From Ardenticatena maritima (lineage in GTDB: Bacteria; Chloroflexota; Anaerolineae; Ardenticatenales; Ardenticatenaceae): a stretch of DNA of 64,000 nucleotides. Location of the stretch: positions 124,001-188,000 of the forward strand of contig NZ_LGKN01000005.1 in assembly GCF_001306175.1 (NCBI RefSeq), read 5' to 3'. Both the position numbers and the translations under genes were made by a program. Below, piece by piece: positions 22,007 to 31,795 of the stretch (positions are counted from its first letter, which is position 1; each line of letters opens with the position of its first letter). Under the pieces are notes generated by a model, which saw only the letters and a list, made by a program, of their open reading frames with translations, was not told the origin of the DNA and made no database searches.

Positions 22007-23440
22007 TCAATACGCCCCGCGCCCCGTGAGCACAGCCGGAATCGTTTTGAGGCAAATAATCGCATCCAGCAAAGGCGACCAGTGTTCAGCGTAGTAAATA
22101 TCCAGCAAACACATCTCATCGAACGAGACATCACTGCGCCCACTGGTTTGCCACAAGCCGGTCAACCCAGGGGGCACTTCCAGCCGCTTGCGGTGCCAGG
22201 GTTCGTATTGCTCCACTTCGCTCGGCAACCCAGGCCGCGGCCCCACCAAACTCATATCGCCTTTGAGCACGTTCCACAACTGCGGCAACTCATCCAGGCT
22301 GAATTTGCGAAGCCAGCGCCCCACACGCGTACGACGCGGGTCATTGCGCATTTTGAACAGTGGGCCGTCGGCTTCGTTATACTGCTTGAGCTTTTCCAGC
22401 ATCTCTTCGGCATTGACGTACATCGTGCGGAACTTGTACATCGTGAACGGTTTGCCAAAGCGCCCCACCCGCGTCTGTTTGAAGAGCACCGGCCCCGGCG
22501 AATCGAGTTTGATGAGCAGAGCTATCAGCGCCATCAACGGGGCTGCAATCACCAGCAACACCGAAGCCAACACCACATCCATCAACCGCTTGACGGTAAA
22601 GCGCCACCCATGTAACGCAGGCTCTTTGATACCAATAATGGGAATGCCCTTGATATCATCAAAGTCCACATGGCTCAAGCTCAATTGGAACATATCGGGC
22701 ACGATACGGCTACGCACGTTCTGGCGCTCACACTGCGCCAAAATGCGCATAATTTTGCGGTGATACTGCCACGGCAACGTAATAATGACCTCATCCACCT
22801 GCAATTCTTCAACCAGCCGCGGCAATTCATCTGTGGTGCCCAAAGGCTTGAACCGCCCGATATGCTGCAAACGTTGCGGGTCGTCATCCACAAAGCCCAC
22901 AATCTCGTACCCCAACTCGGGGTGCGCCATGACATGGCGCATCAGCGTGCGCCCGGTCTCACCCCCACCGACAATCAGCAACCGCGCAACACCAATCCCG
23001 CGCTTGCGCAATTGGTAGAGCACAATGCGCTCCACAATGCGCGCCGCACCTAAAAGCGCCATAGTGAGCAGAGCGGCATACACAAAAATTAAGCGCGAGT
23101 AGAATTGGGGGCGATAGAAGAAGAAAACGGCAATCATCAACACCACAGCGGTAGTCGTACCATTGAAAATGGCATACAACTCTTCGAGCAACGACGCTGT
23201 ACGGCGACGGTGATACAACCCTTCGACGGCAAATGTCAGCAATGCCAGGAGCGTATACACCAAGGCCACCGCCAGATACTGGCGGTATGGCACCTGGAAG
23301 GCAGGGTCAACGGGACGTCCCCATTCCAGGACGTACCGCATGTAGTAGGCGGCAAAAAACGCCACATTGATCAAAATCGCATCCAACGCCATCATTCCCA
23401 AGCGTACCAGCCAGGGATTGATGGTTGGTTTCCTGCTCAT
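22007..23440 (-). CDS. polyprenyl-phosphate sugar phosphotransferase (exopolysaccharide initiation)
   Basis: A 477-residue WcaJ/WbaP-type enzyme that loads the first sugar phosphate onto undecaprenyl phosphate. Four or five N-terminal transmembrane helices precede a CoA-binding-like Rossmann domain (LLIVGGGETGRTLMRHV). A further TM and the catalytic domain follow, with KRLMDVVLAS, FKQTRVGRFGKPFTMYKFRT and VGPRPGLPSEV. The ATG at 23440 overlaps the stop of the glycosyltransferase gene by 4 bp. Confidence 0.93.
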   Translation of the reverse strand: MSRKPTINPWLVRLGMMALDAILINVAFFAAYYMRYVLEWGRPVDPAFQVPYRQYLAVALVYTLLALLTFAVEGLYHRRRTASLLEELYAIFNGTTTAVVLMIAVFFFYRPQFYSRLIFVYAALLTMALLGAARIVERIVLYQLRKRGIGVARLLIVGGGETGRTLMRHVMAHPELGYEIVGFVDDDPQRLQHIGRFKPLGTTDELPRLVEELQVDEVIITLPWQYHRKIMRILAQCERQNVRSRIVPDMFQLSLSHVDFDDIKGIPIIGIKEPALHGWRFTVKRLMDVVLASVLLVIAAPLMALIALLIKLDSPGPVLFKQTRVGRFGKPFTMYKFRTMYVNAEEMLEKLKQYNEADGPLFKMRNDPRRTRVGRWLRKFSLDELPQLWNVLKGDMSLVGPRPGLPSEVEQYEPWHRKRLEVPPGLTGLWQTSGRSDVSFDEMCLLDIYYAEHWSPLLDAIICLKTIPAVLTGRGAY

Positions 23441-24591
23441 AAAGCCCCCTCCTTGGCTCCCGCACATTGCTCATAAATGCGCACCTGTGCTTGCGCCGCT
23501 GCCTGCCATGAAAATTTGGCGGCTTGCCGGCGTCCCGCGGCGCTCAGCGCCTCGCGCACCTCACGGTTTGCCAGAACATGCGCCAGTGTGTCAGCCAGCG
23601 CCACCTCGTCATCAGGCGGCACCAGCAATCCGGCATCCCCCACCACTTCCGGCAAACTCGCCGCTGTGCTGGCAATGACGGGTGTTCCGCATGCCATCGC
23701 TTCCGCCACCGGCATACCAAACCCTTCATAGCGGCTCGGATAGACAAAAACCTCAGCGCCACTATACCAGAGCGCCTGTTCCTCAGCCGGTACATACCCC
23801 GGAAACATCACGCGCTCTTGCAATCCTAACCGTTCCACTTCGGCGAACACATCTTCAAAATACCACCCCTTCGCGCCGGCAAGCACCAGGAGCGGTGTTT
23901 GCGGCTCACGCGCCACCAGGCGCGCATACGCGCGTACCAGCGTTGTCACATTCTTGCGCGGCTCCAACGTGCCCAGGTAGAGCACATACCGCTCCGGCAA
24001 CCCGTGCCGTCGGCGAAACGCCTCCAACGCCTCCGGCGACGCCGGACGAAACCGCTCATCAACACCCGGATACACCACACTGACCGACGATTCAGGCACG
24101 CCCAACGTCTTCACAATATCGCGCCGTGTACTTTCCGAAATAGCACACACATGCGCCGCACGACGTACCGCCAGGCGTGTCATGGTCTGCAAATAGAGCC
24201 GGTTGGGCGCGCGAAACGCCATGGGTACACGCAAAAAGGTCAAATCGTACACGGTCACAAGACCCTTGCCACGATACGCCAACGGCAACACATATGCCAG
24301 ACCGTGAACCAGGTCGGGTTGCAGGCGCTGCAGCGCCAACGGCCAGACGACCTGCTCCCACACAATGCGCACCAACGGGCGTTTCGTGTGCCGCGTCGTG
24401 AGCAAACGTTGCATGCCGTCCAGCACGGCTTTGGCTTCGCCAGTATGCACGTAATATTGAAATCGCTTACTTTGCGCCGGCAAATGGCGTAGCAAGCCGT
24501 AAATGTATTGCGAAATTCCGGCGCTTCGATATGAAGAATCTAAATTCAACAATTGTGCATTGAGTGCAATCCGCAACGTTTGCTCGCTCAT
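23437..24591 (-). CDS. GT4-family glycosyltransferase
   Basis: A 384-residue retaining GT-B enzyme. The opening TLRIALNAQLLN and the donor-site block with VYPSRYEGFGMPVAEAMACG are typical of GT4 mannosyl- or glucosyltransferases. The LYLGTLEPRKN loop is also family-typical. I preferred the ATG at 24591; an in-frame ATG at 24636 would overlap the Nudix gene by 13 bp, and neither has a good ribosome site. It probably extends the polysaccharide started by the neighbouring phosphotransferase. Confidence 0.88.
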   Translation of the reverse strand: MSEQTLRIALNAQLLNLDSSYRSAGISQYIYGLLRHLPAQSKRFQYYVHTGEAKAVLDGMQRLLTTRHTKRPLVRIVWEQVVWPLALQRLQPDLVHGLAYVLPLAYRGKGLVTVYDLTFLRVPMAFRAPNRLYLQTMTRLAVRRAAHVCAISESTRRDIVKTLGVPESSVSVVYPGVDERFRPASPEALEAFRRRHGLPERYVLYLGTLEPRKNVTTLVRAYARLVAREPQTPLLVLAGAKGWYFEDVFAEVERLGLQERVMFPGYVPAEEQALWYSGAEVFVYPSRYEGFGMPVAEAMACGTPVIASTAASLPEVVGDAGLLVPPDDEVALADTLAHVLANREVREALSAAGRRQAAKFSWQAAAQAQVRIYEQCAGAKEGAL

Positions 24592-24623
24592 AGGCAGGCG
24601 ATTATAAACATAGCCAGGCAAAC

Positions 24624-25103
24624 TTACAAACGCCATGGGGGGATCAGCATCCCCCGTTCAATCCACGTCAGCGCCAATTGCACAACACGCGGCACCTGAG
24701 GCGTCAAGGGGTGCACATGTTCGACACGGTCGGCCGCCACCCACATCACATCATCGGCATCATCACTGGGGATCGCCACCGCACCCTCATCCACAAAAGC
24801 CACGATATCTACAATCACGTAATGGTATTGCACTTCCCCATCCGCGTTGCGGTCAATAGCGTCCACCGCGGTAAGCACCGGCCCCACCTGCACCGTCAAG
24901 CCGGTTTCCTCGCGCGCCTCACGTATGGCCGCCTCAGCAAGCGTTTCCCCCAACTCCACCGAACCGCCCGGCAACGACCAATAGCCCCGCATAGGCGGTT
25001 TGCCCCTTCGCACAAGCAAAACATCGGGCAGAGGAGAACTGTTGCGGAGAATGACCAACCCCACGGCAACCCGTGGCGACAAGCGGTTTGCAGGCGCATG
25101 CAT
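24624..25103 (-). CDS. Nudix hydrolase
   Basis: A 159-residue pyrophosphohydrolase. The Nudix box is complete ([20 protein letters not shown] then TGL), matching GX5EX7REUXEEXGU. The preceding [12 protein letters not shown] loop is common in ADP-ribose/NADH-type or MutT-like members. The substrate is unknown. It starts 2 bp after the dCTP deaminase stop, which hints at nucleotide sanitation. Confidence 0.92.
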   Translation of the reverse strand: MHAPANRLSPRVAVGLVILRNSSPLPDVLLVRRGKPPMRGYWSLPGGSVELGETLAEAAIREAREETGLTVQVGPVLTAVDAIDRNADGEVQYHYVIVDIVAFVDEGAVAIPSDDADDVMWVAADRVEHVHPLTPQVPRVVQLALTWIERGMLIPPWRL

Positions 25104-25105
25104 GG

Positions 25106-25660
25106 CTACAACCGGGGAAGCGTAATACCACGTTGCCCTTGGTATTTACCGCGCTTATCGGCATACGTGATTTCAGGGCGCGCGCCGCGCAAAAACAAAA
25201 CCTGCGCAATGCCTTCGTTGGCGTAAATCTTCGCCGGCAAAGGCGTCGCATTGCTGATTTCGATCGTCCAGTGGCCTTCCCACCCCGGCTCGCCCGGTGT
25301 CACATTCACAATAATCCCCGAGCGGGCGTAGGTTGATTTCCCCAACACAATACAAATCACATCTTCGGGAATGCGGAAATACTCAACCGAGCGCCCCAGC
25401 GCGTAGGAATTCGGGGGAATCACACAGACCTCACCCTGAAAACGAGTAAAGGCGCGCTTGTCAATCTCCTTGGGGTCCACCACCGTGTTGTACGGGTTGG
25501 GAGTGAAAATCAAAAACTCATCGGCAATGCGAATATCATATCCAAACGAACTCAATCCATAGCTGATGACCCCTTCACGCACCTGGCGATCCACAAACGG
25601 CTCAATCATGCCATGTTCCAGCGCCATCTTGCGAATCCATGTATCGGGTTGAATGGACAT
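25106..25660 (-). CDS. dcd: dCTP deaminase
   Basis: A 184-residue enzyme that deaminates dCTP to dUTP for dTMP synthesis. Typical blocks are [19 protein letters not shown], the [20 protein letters not shown] segment and [16 protein letters not shown]. The ATG at 25660 is preceded by AAGGAGGAGG. Length matches the family. Confidence 0.95.
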   Translation of the reverse strand: MSIQPDTWIRKMALEHGMIEPFVDRQVREGVISYGLSSFGYDIRIADEFLIFTPNPYNTVVDPKEIDKRAFTRFQGEVCVIPPNSYALGRSVEYFRIPEDVICIVLGKSTYARSGIIVNVTPGEPGWEGHWTIEISNATPLPAKIYANEGIAQVLFLRGARPEITYADKRGKYQGQRGITLPRL

Positions 25661-25733
25661 GTGCCTCCTCCTTTGACCGAAATCGAATTGCGCGCGGTAG
25701 AGTACCACCATCACGCCCGCACGACAAAAGCAA

Positions 25734-25760
25734 AAAGCCCGAGGAAATCCTCGGGCTTTT
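25734..25760 (-). terminator. terminator of the tRNA/rnpB operon
   Basis: AGCCCGAGGA and TCCTCGGGCT form a 10-bp stem with A-rich and T-rich flanks on both sides. It lies just after tRNA-Pro in the leftward direction. Confidence 0.85.
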
Positions 25761-25762
25761 CG

Positions 25763-25839
<77 letters not shown>

Positions 25840-25846
25840 ACACAAG

Positions 25847-25919
25847 GGCGACCAGTGGGGCTCGAACCCACAACCTCCTGGGCCACAACCAGGTGCTCTG
25901 CCTTTGAGCTATGGCCGCC
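25847..25919 (-). tRNA. tRNA-His (GTG)
   Basis: Anticodon stem CCTGG/CCAGG, loop TTGTGGC (anticodon GTG). The extra G-1 opposite C73, the identity mark of bacterial tRNA-His, is encoded. The T-stem is GTGGG/CCCAC. CCA is not encoded. Confidence 0.95.
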
Positions 25920-25943
25920 ACGCAACACATCTTTCTTTGTCAA

Positions 25944-26016
25944 TGGGCCCTGCTGGATTCGAACCAGCGACCAACCGGTTATGAGCCGGCCGCTCTAACC
26001 GCTGAGCTAAGGGCCC
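25944..26016 (-). tRNA. CAT-anticodon tRNA, probably tRNA-Ile2 (lysidine type)
   Basis: Acceptor GGGCCCT/AGGGCCC and loop CTCATAA (anticodon CAT). The acceptor is fully paired, so it is not initiator tRNA. The body (GGTTAGAGC, then TTGGTCGCTGGTTC) matches bacterial tRNA-Ile(CAU), whose C34 becomes lysidine and reads AUA, better than elongator tRNA-Met. Confidence 0.8.
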
Positions 26017-26038
26017 GCGCCTGCCCTTACCAGCACAA

Positions 26039-26112
26039 TGGGCAAGGAGGGACTCGAACCCCCAACCTCTTGGATGTAAGCCAAGTGCTCTAACCGATTG
26101 AGCTACTTGCCC
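26039..26112 (-). tRNA. tRNA-Val (TAC)
   Basis: Acceptor GGGCAAG/CTTGCCC, anticodon stem CTTGG/CCAAG, loop CTTACAT (anticodon TAC), discriminator A, no encoded CCA. Confidence 0.95.
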
Positions 26113-26138
26113 GCGTTCCAGCAGGAGCCACTCACAGG

Positions 26139-26211
26139 TGGACCCGACAGGACTCGAACCTGCAACCCCTTGGATGCAAACCAAGTGCTCTCCCAATTGA
26201 GCTACGGGCCC
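26139..26211 (-). tRNA. tRNA-Ala (TGC)
   Basis: Acceptor GGGCCCG/CGGGTCC with one G-U pair at the third position, anticodon stem CTTGG/CCAAG, loop TTTGCAT (anticodon TGC). Its 5' leader begins only about 26 nt after the RNase P RNA. Confidence 0.93.
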
Positions 26212-26237
26212 ACGCCATGCCCAACCGCCCTCTGCAC

Positions 26238-26683
26238 AACAAGCAGGTGTACTCCCGATTCTGTTCCACCGCCGAAGCGGTGTGTCCGTCATCTGTCTCT
26301 CCACCGACTGGTGGAGGCGGCTCCTCGCTTGGTGGGTGTTACCCACCCTCGCGGTCGCCGCTGCGGCGGGAGCAAACCCACATACGTGAGCCTGCCCCAC
26401 CCGCCTTGCTCCCCATCAGCCAGCGCAGTCGCCTGGCCGCCAGCATTACTGCTGACGCCGGTGGGCTCTTACCCCACCCTTTCACCCCTTACCTGTGCCG
26501 CACATGTGCGGCCATCGGCGGGACTACTCTCTGTTGCCGTCTTGCGTCACCGCCGCGTTACCACGACGGTGCCCCACCTTACGGTTTCGGTGGGTGGCCT
26601 TCCCAGCCAAGACGGCCGGGGCGGGGAGTCGGGAAGTTCCTCTGCCCTGCATGCGCAGGACAGCGACGGACCCCTTGCTTGTC
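26238..26683 (-). ncRNA. rnpB: RNase P RNA (bacterial type), ends approximate
   Basis: About 446 nt. Conserved blocks in order: GAGGAACTTCCCGACTCC (CR-I, 26642-26625), GGGTGAAAGGGTGGGGTAAG followed by AGCCCACCG, GGAGCAAGG, and ACAGAATCGGGAGTA (CR-V, 26264-26250). P1 pairs GACAAGCAAGG with CCTGCTTGTT, which sets the ends. P4 forms with the usual bulged U although its bases differ from the common sequence. It processes tRNA 5' ends and lies between tRNA-Lys and tRNA-Ala in one transcription unit. Confidence 0.9.
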
Positions 26684-26710
26684 TCCGAGGGCGATTCCCC
26701 TGCGGGCAAG

Positions 26711-26783
26711 TGGGTCGCCAGGGACTCGAACCCTGAACTCCCTGCTTAAAAGGCAGGTACTCTGCCGATTGAGTTAGCGACCC
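26711..26783 (-). tRNA. tRNA-Lys (TTT)
   Basis: Acceptor GGGTCGC/GCGACCC, anticodon stem CCTGC/GCAGG, loop CTTTTAA (anticodon TTT), discriminator A, no encoded CCA. First gene of the stable-RNA operon. Confidence 0.95.
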
Positions 26784-27117
26784 AAATTGTCAATGTGCAC
26801 GGCTGGGGACGAGTCCCCCGCCTGACAAGGCTTTATTATGAACAAAGTATCTTTTTTGTCAAGCGCCTCCAAGCATCTTCACACAAACGCTGTTGTATCG
26901 CATACATGCTCACCCATCATACCCCATTTGGGTACTTGACATGCACCACATGCCCCATTTGTCACGTAAAAATGGTCTTTTCCCCTCGATCGAGTTGGTC
27001 CATCTGCATGACGACAGCCCACTTTCTTTTAGATACACTGCCCAATGCGCGGTCAATGGCGTCCGCCATGGTCTCTGTTCCTTCAAACGCCAACCAACGG
27101 ACGCGAGGAGGTGCGCC
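26784..27117. other. divergent intergenic region, stable-RNA operon versus gltB
   Basis: This 334-bp gap holds the leftward tRNA promoter at 26835-26862. On the gltB side TTGACA occurs at 26936, but no convincing -10 lies at the right distance, so the gltB promoter is unassigned. No coding potential or riboswitch was recognised. An open frame from 26893 into gltB is only upstream read-through; the GTG at 27118 has the ribosome site. Confidence 0.6.
26835..26862 (-). promoter_or_regulatory. strong promoter of the tRNA/rnpB operon
   Basis: Leftward, consensus TTGACA (26862-26857) is followed after 16 bp by CATAAT or after 18 bp by TAATAA. The spacer is AT-rich. The start would fall about 45 bp before tRNA-Lys. 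Confidence 0.8.
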
Positions 27118-30100
27118 GTGATTTCCCAAAACCTCTATCCACTTTACGACCAACGCTTGGACCACGATGCTTGTGGCGTAGCCGTCTTGGCTGAAACACG
27201 CCGTGGCGCCACTCGCGAGTTGGTCGAACGGGCTTTGCGCACGCTTCACAATCTGACCCATCGCGGCGCTGTCAACGCCGATGGCCGTACTGCCGACGGT
27301 GCCGGCATTCTGCTGCAACTGCCCACCGACCTCTTTGCTGCCTGGCTCGCCGAGCACGATAGAGCCGCTGTGCCCGGCACGTTCGCTGTTGCCAACTGTT
27401 TTCTGCCCCACGATGACTTGCGCGCCGACGCCTTGCTGGAAGAAGCCGCGCGCGACGCGGGTCTTGTCATCATCGGGTGGCGCGAGCCCCCCGTCAATCC
27501 CGATGCGTTGGGTGAATTAGCACGCGCAACCTGTCCCCGCTTGCGCCAACTGTTCGTTGCTCGCCCGGACGGGTGGGACGCCGAAACGTTCGAGATGGCT
27601 TGCTACCGAGCCCGCAAAGCCGCTGAAAAACGCTGGCGCACTGCTGGATGCGATGCCTACATCACCTCGTTTTCGTCCCGCACGATTGTGTACAAAGGCA
27701 TGATTCTGCCGAAAGACCTGCCGGCGTTTTATCTCGACCTGAGCAACCCGCTTTGTCGGAGCGCAGTGGCGGTTGTGCATACACGTTTCAGCACGAACAC
27801 ACAACCCGCTTGGGCGCGCGCCCAACCGATGCGCTTGCTCTGCCACAATGGTGAAATCAACACCTTGCAGGGCAACGTCAACTGGATGAAAGCCCGCGAA
27901 GTGGATATTCCCGCCGAGGAAACCCCCGTCATTGATGAAGCGGGAAGCGATTCGGCGATGCTCGACAACGTGGCGGAACTGCTGGTGCGCCATGGTCGCG
28001 ACATCCGCGAAGCCTTGTTGATGATGCTCTCCGATGCGTGGGAAAACCGCCCCCACATGCCCGAACCTGTGCGTGCGTTCTACGCCGCCCACGCCGCCAT
28101 CATGGAACCGTGGGACGGTCCCGCTGCCGTCTGCTTCACCGACGGGCGCATTGCCGGCGCACGGCTCGACCGCAACGGGCTGCGCCCCATGCGCTACGAC
28201 ATCACCCGCGACGGGCTTCTGGTTGTTGCCAGTGAAGCCGGCGCCGCTGAACTCGACCCCGCCGAGATTGTTGAGCATGGGCGCCTGGGACCAGGTGAGA
28301 TGATTGCTGCCGACATCGAACTGGGCATTATCGAACGCAACGACGCCCTGAAAAGCCGCATTGCCGCCGACCTGCACGCAGAAGCGGTTGCGCAGACGCT
28401 GCGGGTGCAGGAAACACCACATCACGCGCCCGCCGTTCCCGACCAGGACACCCTGACGCGCCAGCAAGCCGTTTTCGGCTATACGTCCGAAGAAGTGCAG
28501 GTCATCATCACCCCCATGGTATGGAACGCCAAAGAACCCATCGGCGCAATGGGCGACGACACACCGCACGCCGTGTTGAGCGACCTGCCGCGCCCGCTCT
28601 TCCACTACTTCCGCCAGCGTTTTGCCGAAGTCACGAACCCGCCTATTGACCACCTGCGCGAACGCGCCATGTTCTCGTTGCGCGTGCACCTGGGCGCACT
28701 GCCGTCCATTCTGGAACGTCATACCGACTTGAGCAGCCGCCTGGTGCTGACATCGCCCTTCCTCACGCCGCATGATGTTGAGCAGGTGTTGGCGTTGGGT
28801 GAAACAAACCCCGCGTTCCGCGCCGTGGTACTTGACACCACCTTCCCCACCGCCGACGGCGCGCGCGGCATGCGCGACCATCTGCGCACCCTCTGCGCCC
28901 AGGCTGAAGCGGCGGTACGCAACGGGGCGCGCATTCTCGTGCTGGACGACCGCCACGTATCACCGGCACATGCACCGTTCCCCGCGGCGCTGGCGGTCGG
29001 CGCTGTTCACCACCACCTTTTGCGCGTCGGCTTGCGCGCACGCTGTTCCCTGGTTGTGCTCAGCGGCGAAGCCCGCGACCCCCACCAGGTGGCTGTGCTC
29101 ATCGGCTACGGCGCGAACGCTGTCAGCCCCTGGTTGCTCTTTGAGACGGCGGTTGCAATTGGGGAGCACGGCTTCCGTGGGGAAACGCTCGACGCCGACG
29201 AAGCCGTGGCGCGTGTCATCCACGCCCTGGAAGACGGCTTGCTGAAAATCATGGCGAAAATGGGCATTGCCACGGTGGAAAGTTATTGCGGCGCGCAAAT
29301 TTTCGAGATTCTGGGGCTTGCCGATGAGGTTGTGGACGAATGCTTCCGCGGCACCCCCTCGCGTGTGGGCGGTGTAGGATATGAAGCGCTGGGCGAAATT
29401 GTGCTAGCATGGCACCGCAACGCGTTTGGCGAAGAACGCGCCGTGCCCGAACTGCCCAGCCCCGGCTTCTACAAATTCAAGAAAGACGGCGAATACCACG
29501 CCTTCAACCCCATTGTGGTACGCACGTTGCAACAAGCCGTGCGCACCCCTGGGGCGCTCAATGGGCACTTTGCCGAAGGCTTTGCCATCTACCGCCGCTA
29601 CGCCGCCATGGTGGACGGCGAAAAGCCCTTCGATTTGCGCCACTTCGTCGAATTCGTCGAAAGTACGCCCATTCCCATTGATGAAGTTGAACCGGCTACT
29701 TCTATCGTGCGCCGTTTTTCGACAGCCGCCATGTCATTCGGTTCGCTTTCACCCGAAGCCCATGAAACACTGGCCATTGCCATGAACCGCCTCGGCGGCA
29801 TGAGCAACAGCGGCGAAGGGGGCGAACACCCTGACCGGTATGGCACCGAGCGCAACAGCGCCTGCAAACAAGTGGCAAGTGGGCGCTTTGGCGTCACGCC
29901 CGCCTATCTCATGTCGGCGCGCGAGCTGCAAATCAAGATGGCGCAAGGCTCGAAACCAGGCGAAGGCGGCCACCTGCCGGGGCACAAAGTCACGGTGGAA
30001 ATCGCCGCGATCCGCCACACCGAACCCGGCACCACGCTCATCTCACCGCCGCCGCACCACGACATTTACAGCATTGAAGACCTGGCGCAACTCATTTACG

Positions 30101-31512
30101 ACCTGCGCACCATCAACCCCACCGCCACCATCAGCGTCAAACTGGTGGCGCAAGCCGGTGTCGGCACGATTGCCGCCGGCGTGGTGAAAGCCGGCGCGGA
30201 CGTGGTGCTCATCAGCGGGCACAGCGGCGGCACCGGGGCATCACCGCTCAGCAGCATCAAGCATGCGGGGGTCTCGTGGGAGTTGGGCTTGGCTGAAACG
30301 CAACAAGTCCTCGTCGCCAATGGCTTGCGCGACCGTGTGCGCCTCCGCGTTGACGGCGGCTTGCGTACCGCCCGTGACGTGGTAGTTGCCGCCCTGCTCG
30401 GCGCCGATGAATTCTCGTTTGGGACGGCGGCGTTGATTGCCGAAGGCTGCATCATGGCGCGCGTCTGCCACAAAAACACGTGCCCTGTGGGTATCGCCAC
30501 GCAAAAAGGCATCTTGCGCGAAAAATTCGACGGCACACCGGAACACATCATGGCTTTCTTCCTCTACGTTGCCGAAGACATCCGCAGCATGTTGGCGCAA
30601 TTGGGGGCGCGTAGCCTGGATGAAATCATCGGGCGCACCGACCTTCTGCGTCCCGCCCGCACCTACGACGCGCCCATCAACGTGCAATGCCTGCTTGCGC
30701 CGCCCCAGCAAACGCGCCGCTACGAAGGCGCCATTGTGGACGCCAACCGCCGCCCATCAGACCTGGAACTGACCATCACGCGCGAAGTCTTGCATGACAT
30801 TCGGCTCTATGGACGCGCCCATCGCGCCTACACGCTCCACAACACCAACCGCAGCGTGGGCGCCCGCCTGGCCGGCGAACTCGCCACCCGCTACGGCGAC
30901 GCCGGCTTGCCCAGCGACACCATCACCCTGCGGTTCGACGGCTACGCCGGCCAGAGTTTTGGGGCATTTGCCCTTCCCAGCACAACCATGCACCTGGAAG
31001 GAGTCGCCAACGACTATGTGGGCAAGGGGCTTGCCGGCGGCAAGATCATCATCGCACCGCCACGCAATGCCGCTTGGGAAACCGAAGCCCCGCTCATTGG
31101 CAACGTTGCACTTTACGGCGCAACCGGTGGGCAACTCTACGTTGCCGGGCGCGCCGGCGACCGCTTTGCCGTTCGCAACTCCGGCGCGACAGGCGTTGTC
31201 GAGGGGGTTGGCGCGCATGGATGTGAATACATGACCGGCGGCGTGGTCGTCATTCTGGGGACGGTTGGTCCCAATTTTGCAGCCGGCATGTCGGGCGGCA
31301 TGGCCTACGTGTACGATGAAGACGGCACCTTTGCCGATCATTTCAACGGTGAGTTTGTAGAAGCCACACCATTGAACGAGGAAGACGAGCAACAGGTACG
31401 CGCACTCATCGAATGCCACCGCTTCTACACACACAGCCGCAAAGCCGCCGCACTGTTAGCGGAATGGGAGACAGCGCGCACCAAATTTGTCAAAGTGGCT
31501 CCTCGTCGCTAA
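27118..31512 (+). CDS. gltB: glutamate synthase large subunit
   Basis: A 1464-residue enzyme that transfers glutamine amide nitrogen to 2-oxoglutarate. The GTG at 27118 follows CGAGGAGG. The N-terminal amidotransferase has its nucleophile at about Cys19 (HDACGVAV) after a short propeptide. A central domain, an FMN barrel (EGGHLPGHKVT, ISGHSGGTGASPLSS) and the [3Fe-4S] motif CIMARVCHKNTCPVGIATQ follow, then a GXGXG beta-helix domain (GGVVVILGTVGPNFAAGMSG). No gltD is adjacent, so the electron-donating subunit, or a ferredoxin, must come from elsewhere. Confidence 0.97.
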   Translation: MISQNLYPLYDQRLDHDACGVAVLAETRRGATRELVERALRTLHNLTHRGAVNADGRTADGAGILLQLPTDLFAAWLAEHDRAAVPGTFAVANCFLPHDDLRADALLEEAARDAGLVIIGWREPPVNPDALGELARATCPRLRQLFVARPDGWDAETFEMACYRARKAAEKRWRTAGCDAYITSFSSRTIVYKGMILPKDLPAFYLDLSNPLCRSAVAVVHTRFSTNTQPAWARAQPMRLLCHNGEINTLQGNVNWMKAREVDIPAEETPVIDEAGSDSAMLDNVAELLVRHGRDIREALLMMLSDAWENRPHMPEPVRAFYAAHAAIMEPWDGPAAVCFTDGRIAGARLDRNGLRPMRYDITRDGLLVVASEAGAAELDPAEIVEHGRLGPGEMIAADIELGIIERNDALKSRIAADLHAEAVAQTLRVQETPHHAPAVPDQDTLTRQQAVFGYTSEEVQVIITPMVWNAKEPIGAMGDDTPHAVLSDLPRPLFHYFRQRFAEVTNPPIDHLRERAMFSLRVHLGALPSILERHTDLSSRLVLTSPFLTPHDVEQVLALGETNPAFRAVVLDTTFPTADGARGMRDHLRTLCAQAEAAVRNGARILVLDDRHVSPAHAPFPAALAVGAVHHHLLRVGLRARCSLVVLSGEARDPHQVAVLIGYGANAVSPWLLFETAVAIGEHGFRGETLDADEAVARVIHALEDGLLKIMAKMGIATVESYCGAQIFEILGLADEVVDECFRGTPSRVGGVGYEALGEIVLAWHRNAFGEERAVPELPSPGFYKFKKDGEYHAFNPIVVRTLQQAVRTPGALNGHFAEGFAIYRRYAAMVDGEKPFDLRHFVEFVESTPIPIDEVEPATSIVRRFSTAAMSFGSLSPEAHETLAIAMNRLGGMSNSGEGGEHPDRYGTERNSACKQVASGRFGVTPAYLMSARELQIKMAQGSKPGEGGHLPGHKVTVEIAAIRHTEPGTTLISPPPHHDIYSIEDLAQLIYDLRTINPTATISVKLVAQAGVGTIAAGVVKAGADVVLISGHSGGTGASPLSSIKHAGVSWELGLAETQQVLVANGLRDRVRLRVDGGLRTARDVVVAALLGADEFSFGTAALIAEGCIMARVCHKNTCPVGIATQKGILREKFDGTPEHIMAFFLYVAEDIRSMLAQLGARSLDEIIGRTDLLRPARTYDAPINVQCLLAPPQQTRRYEGAIVDANRRPSDLELTITREVLHDIRLYGRAHRAYTLHNTNRSVGARLAGELATRYGDAGLPSDTITLRFDGYAGQSFGAFALPSTTMHLEGVANDYVGKGLAGGKIIIAPPRNAAWETEAPLIGNVALYGATGGQLYVAGRAGDRFAVRNSGATGVVEGVGAHGCEYMTGGVVVILGTVGPNFAAGMSGGMAYVYDEDGTFADHFNGEFVEATPLNEEDEQQVRALIECHRFYTHSRKAAALLAEWETARTKFVKVAPRR

Positions 31513-31541
31513 CATTTCTTTACCATCAGGCGGAAGCGAGC

Positions 31542-31569
31542 AACGGGCGCTCACACGGGCGCCCGTTTT
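31542..31569 (+). terminator. terminator after gltB
   Basis: AACGGGCGC pairs with GCGCCCGTT (9 bp) around an 8-nt loop, followed by TT. Confidence 0.75.
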
Positions 31570-31795
31570 GCGTCCCTAATTGAGGCGCGTGGGACGTTTT
31601 GTTTGATAGAGCCCTTTCTCACCAATAGGAATGTGGTCATAGCGTTTCAGGACTTTGGCACGTCTATGCAGAGGAACCAAAATGGTTATAGAGATCGTAA
31701 TACAAAACGAGTATGATAGAAACAACGATGACGAAACACCGTTGCCGACACCATGGCCAGGTGAATCGTCAACAGAAAGAAGGGAGCAGGCTCCC

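Noticed and set aside
25944-26016. Calling the CAT tRNA elongator tRNA-Met
   Set aside because: Its body matches tRNA-Ile(CAU) better; lysidine modification cannot be seen in DNA, so the call is kept at probable.
26098-26736. Plus-strand frame across the tRNA/rnpB region
   Set aside because: It is the complement of RNase P RNA and tRNA genes, with no ribosome site and no protein family resemblance.
26893-27117. N-terminal extension of gltB from 26893
   Set aside because: It would place 75 residues before the catalytic Cys region; the GTG at 27118 has the ribosome site and gives the usual short propeptide.
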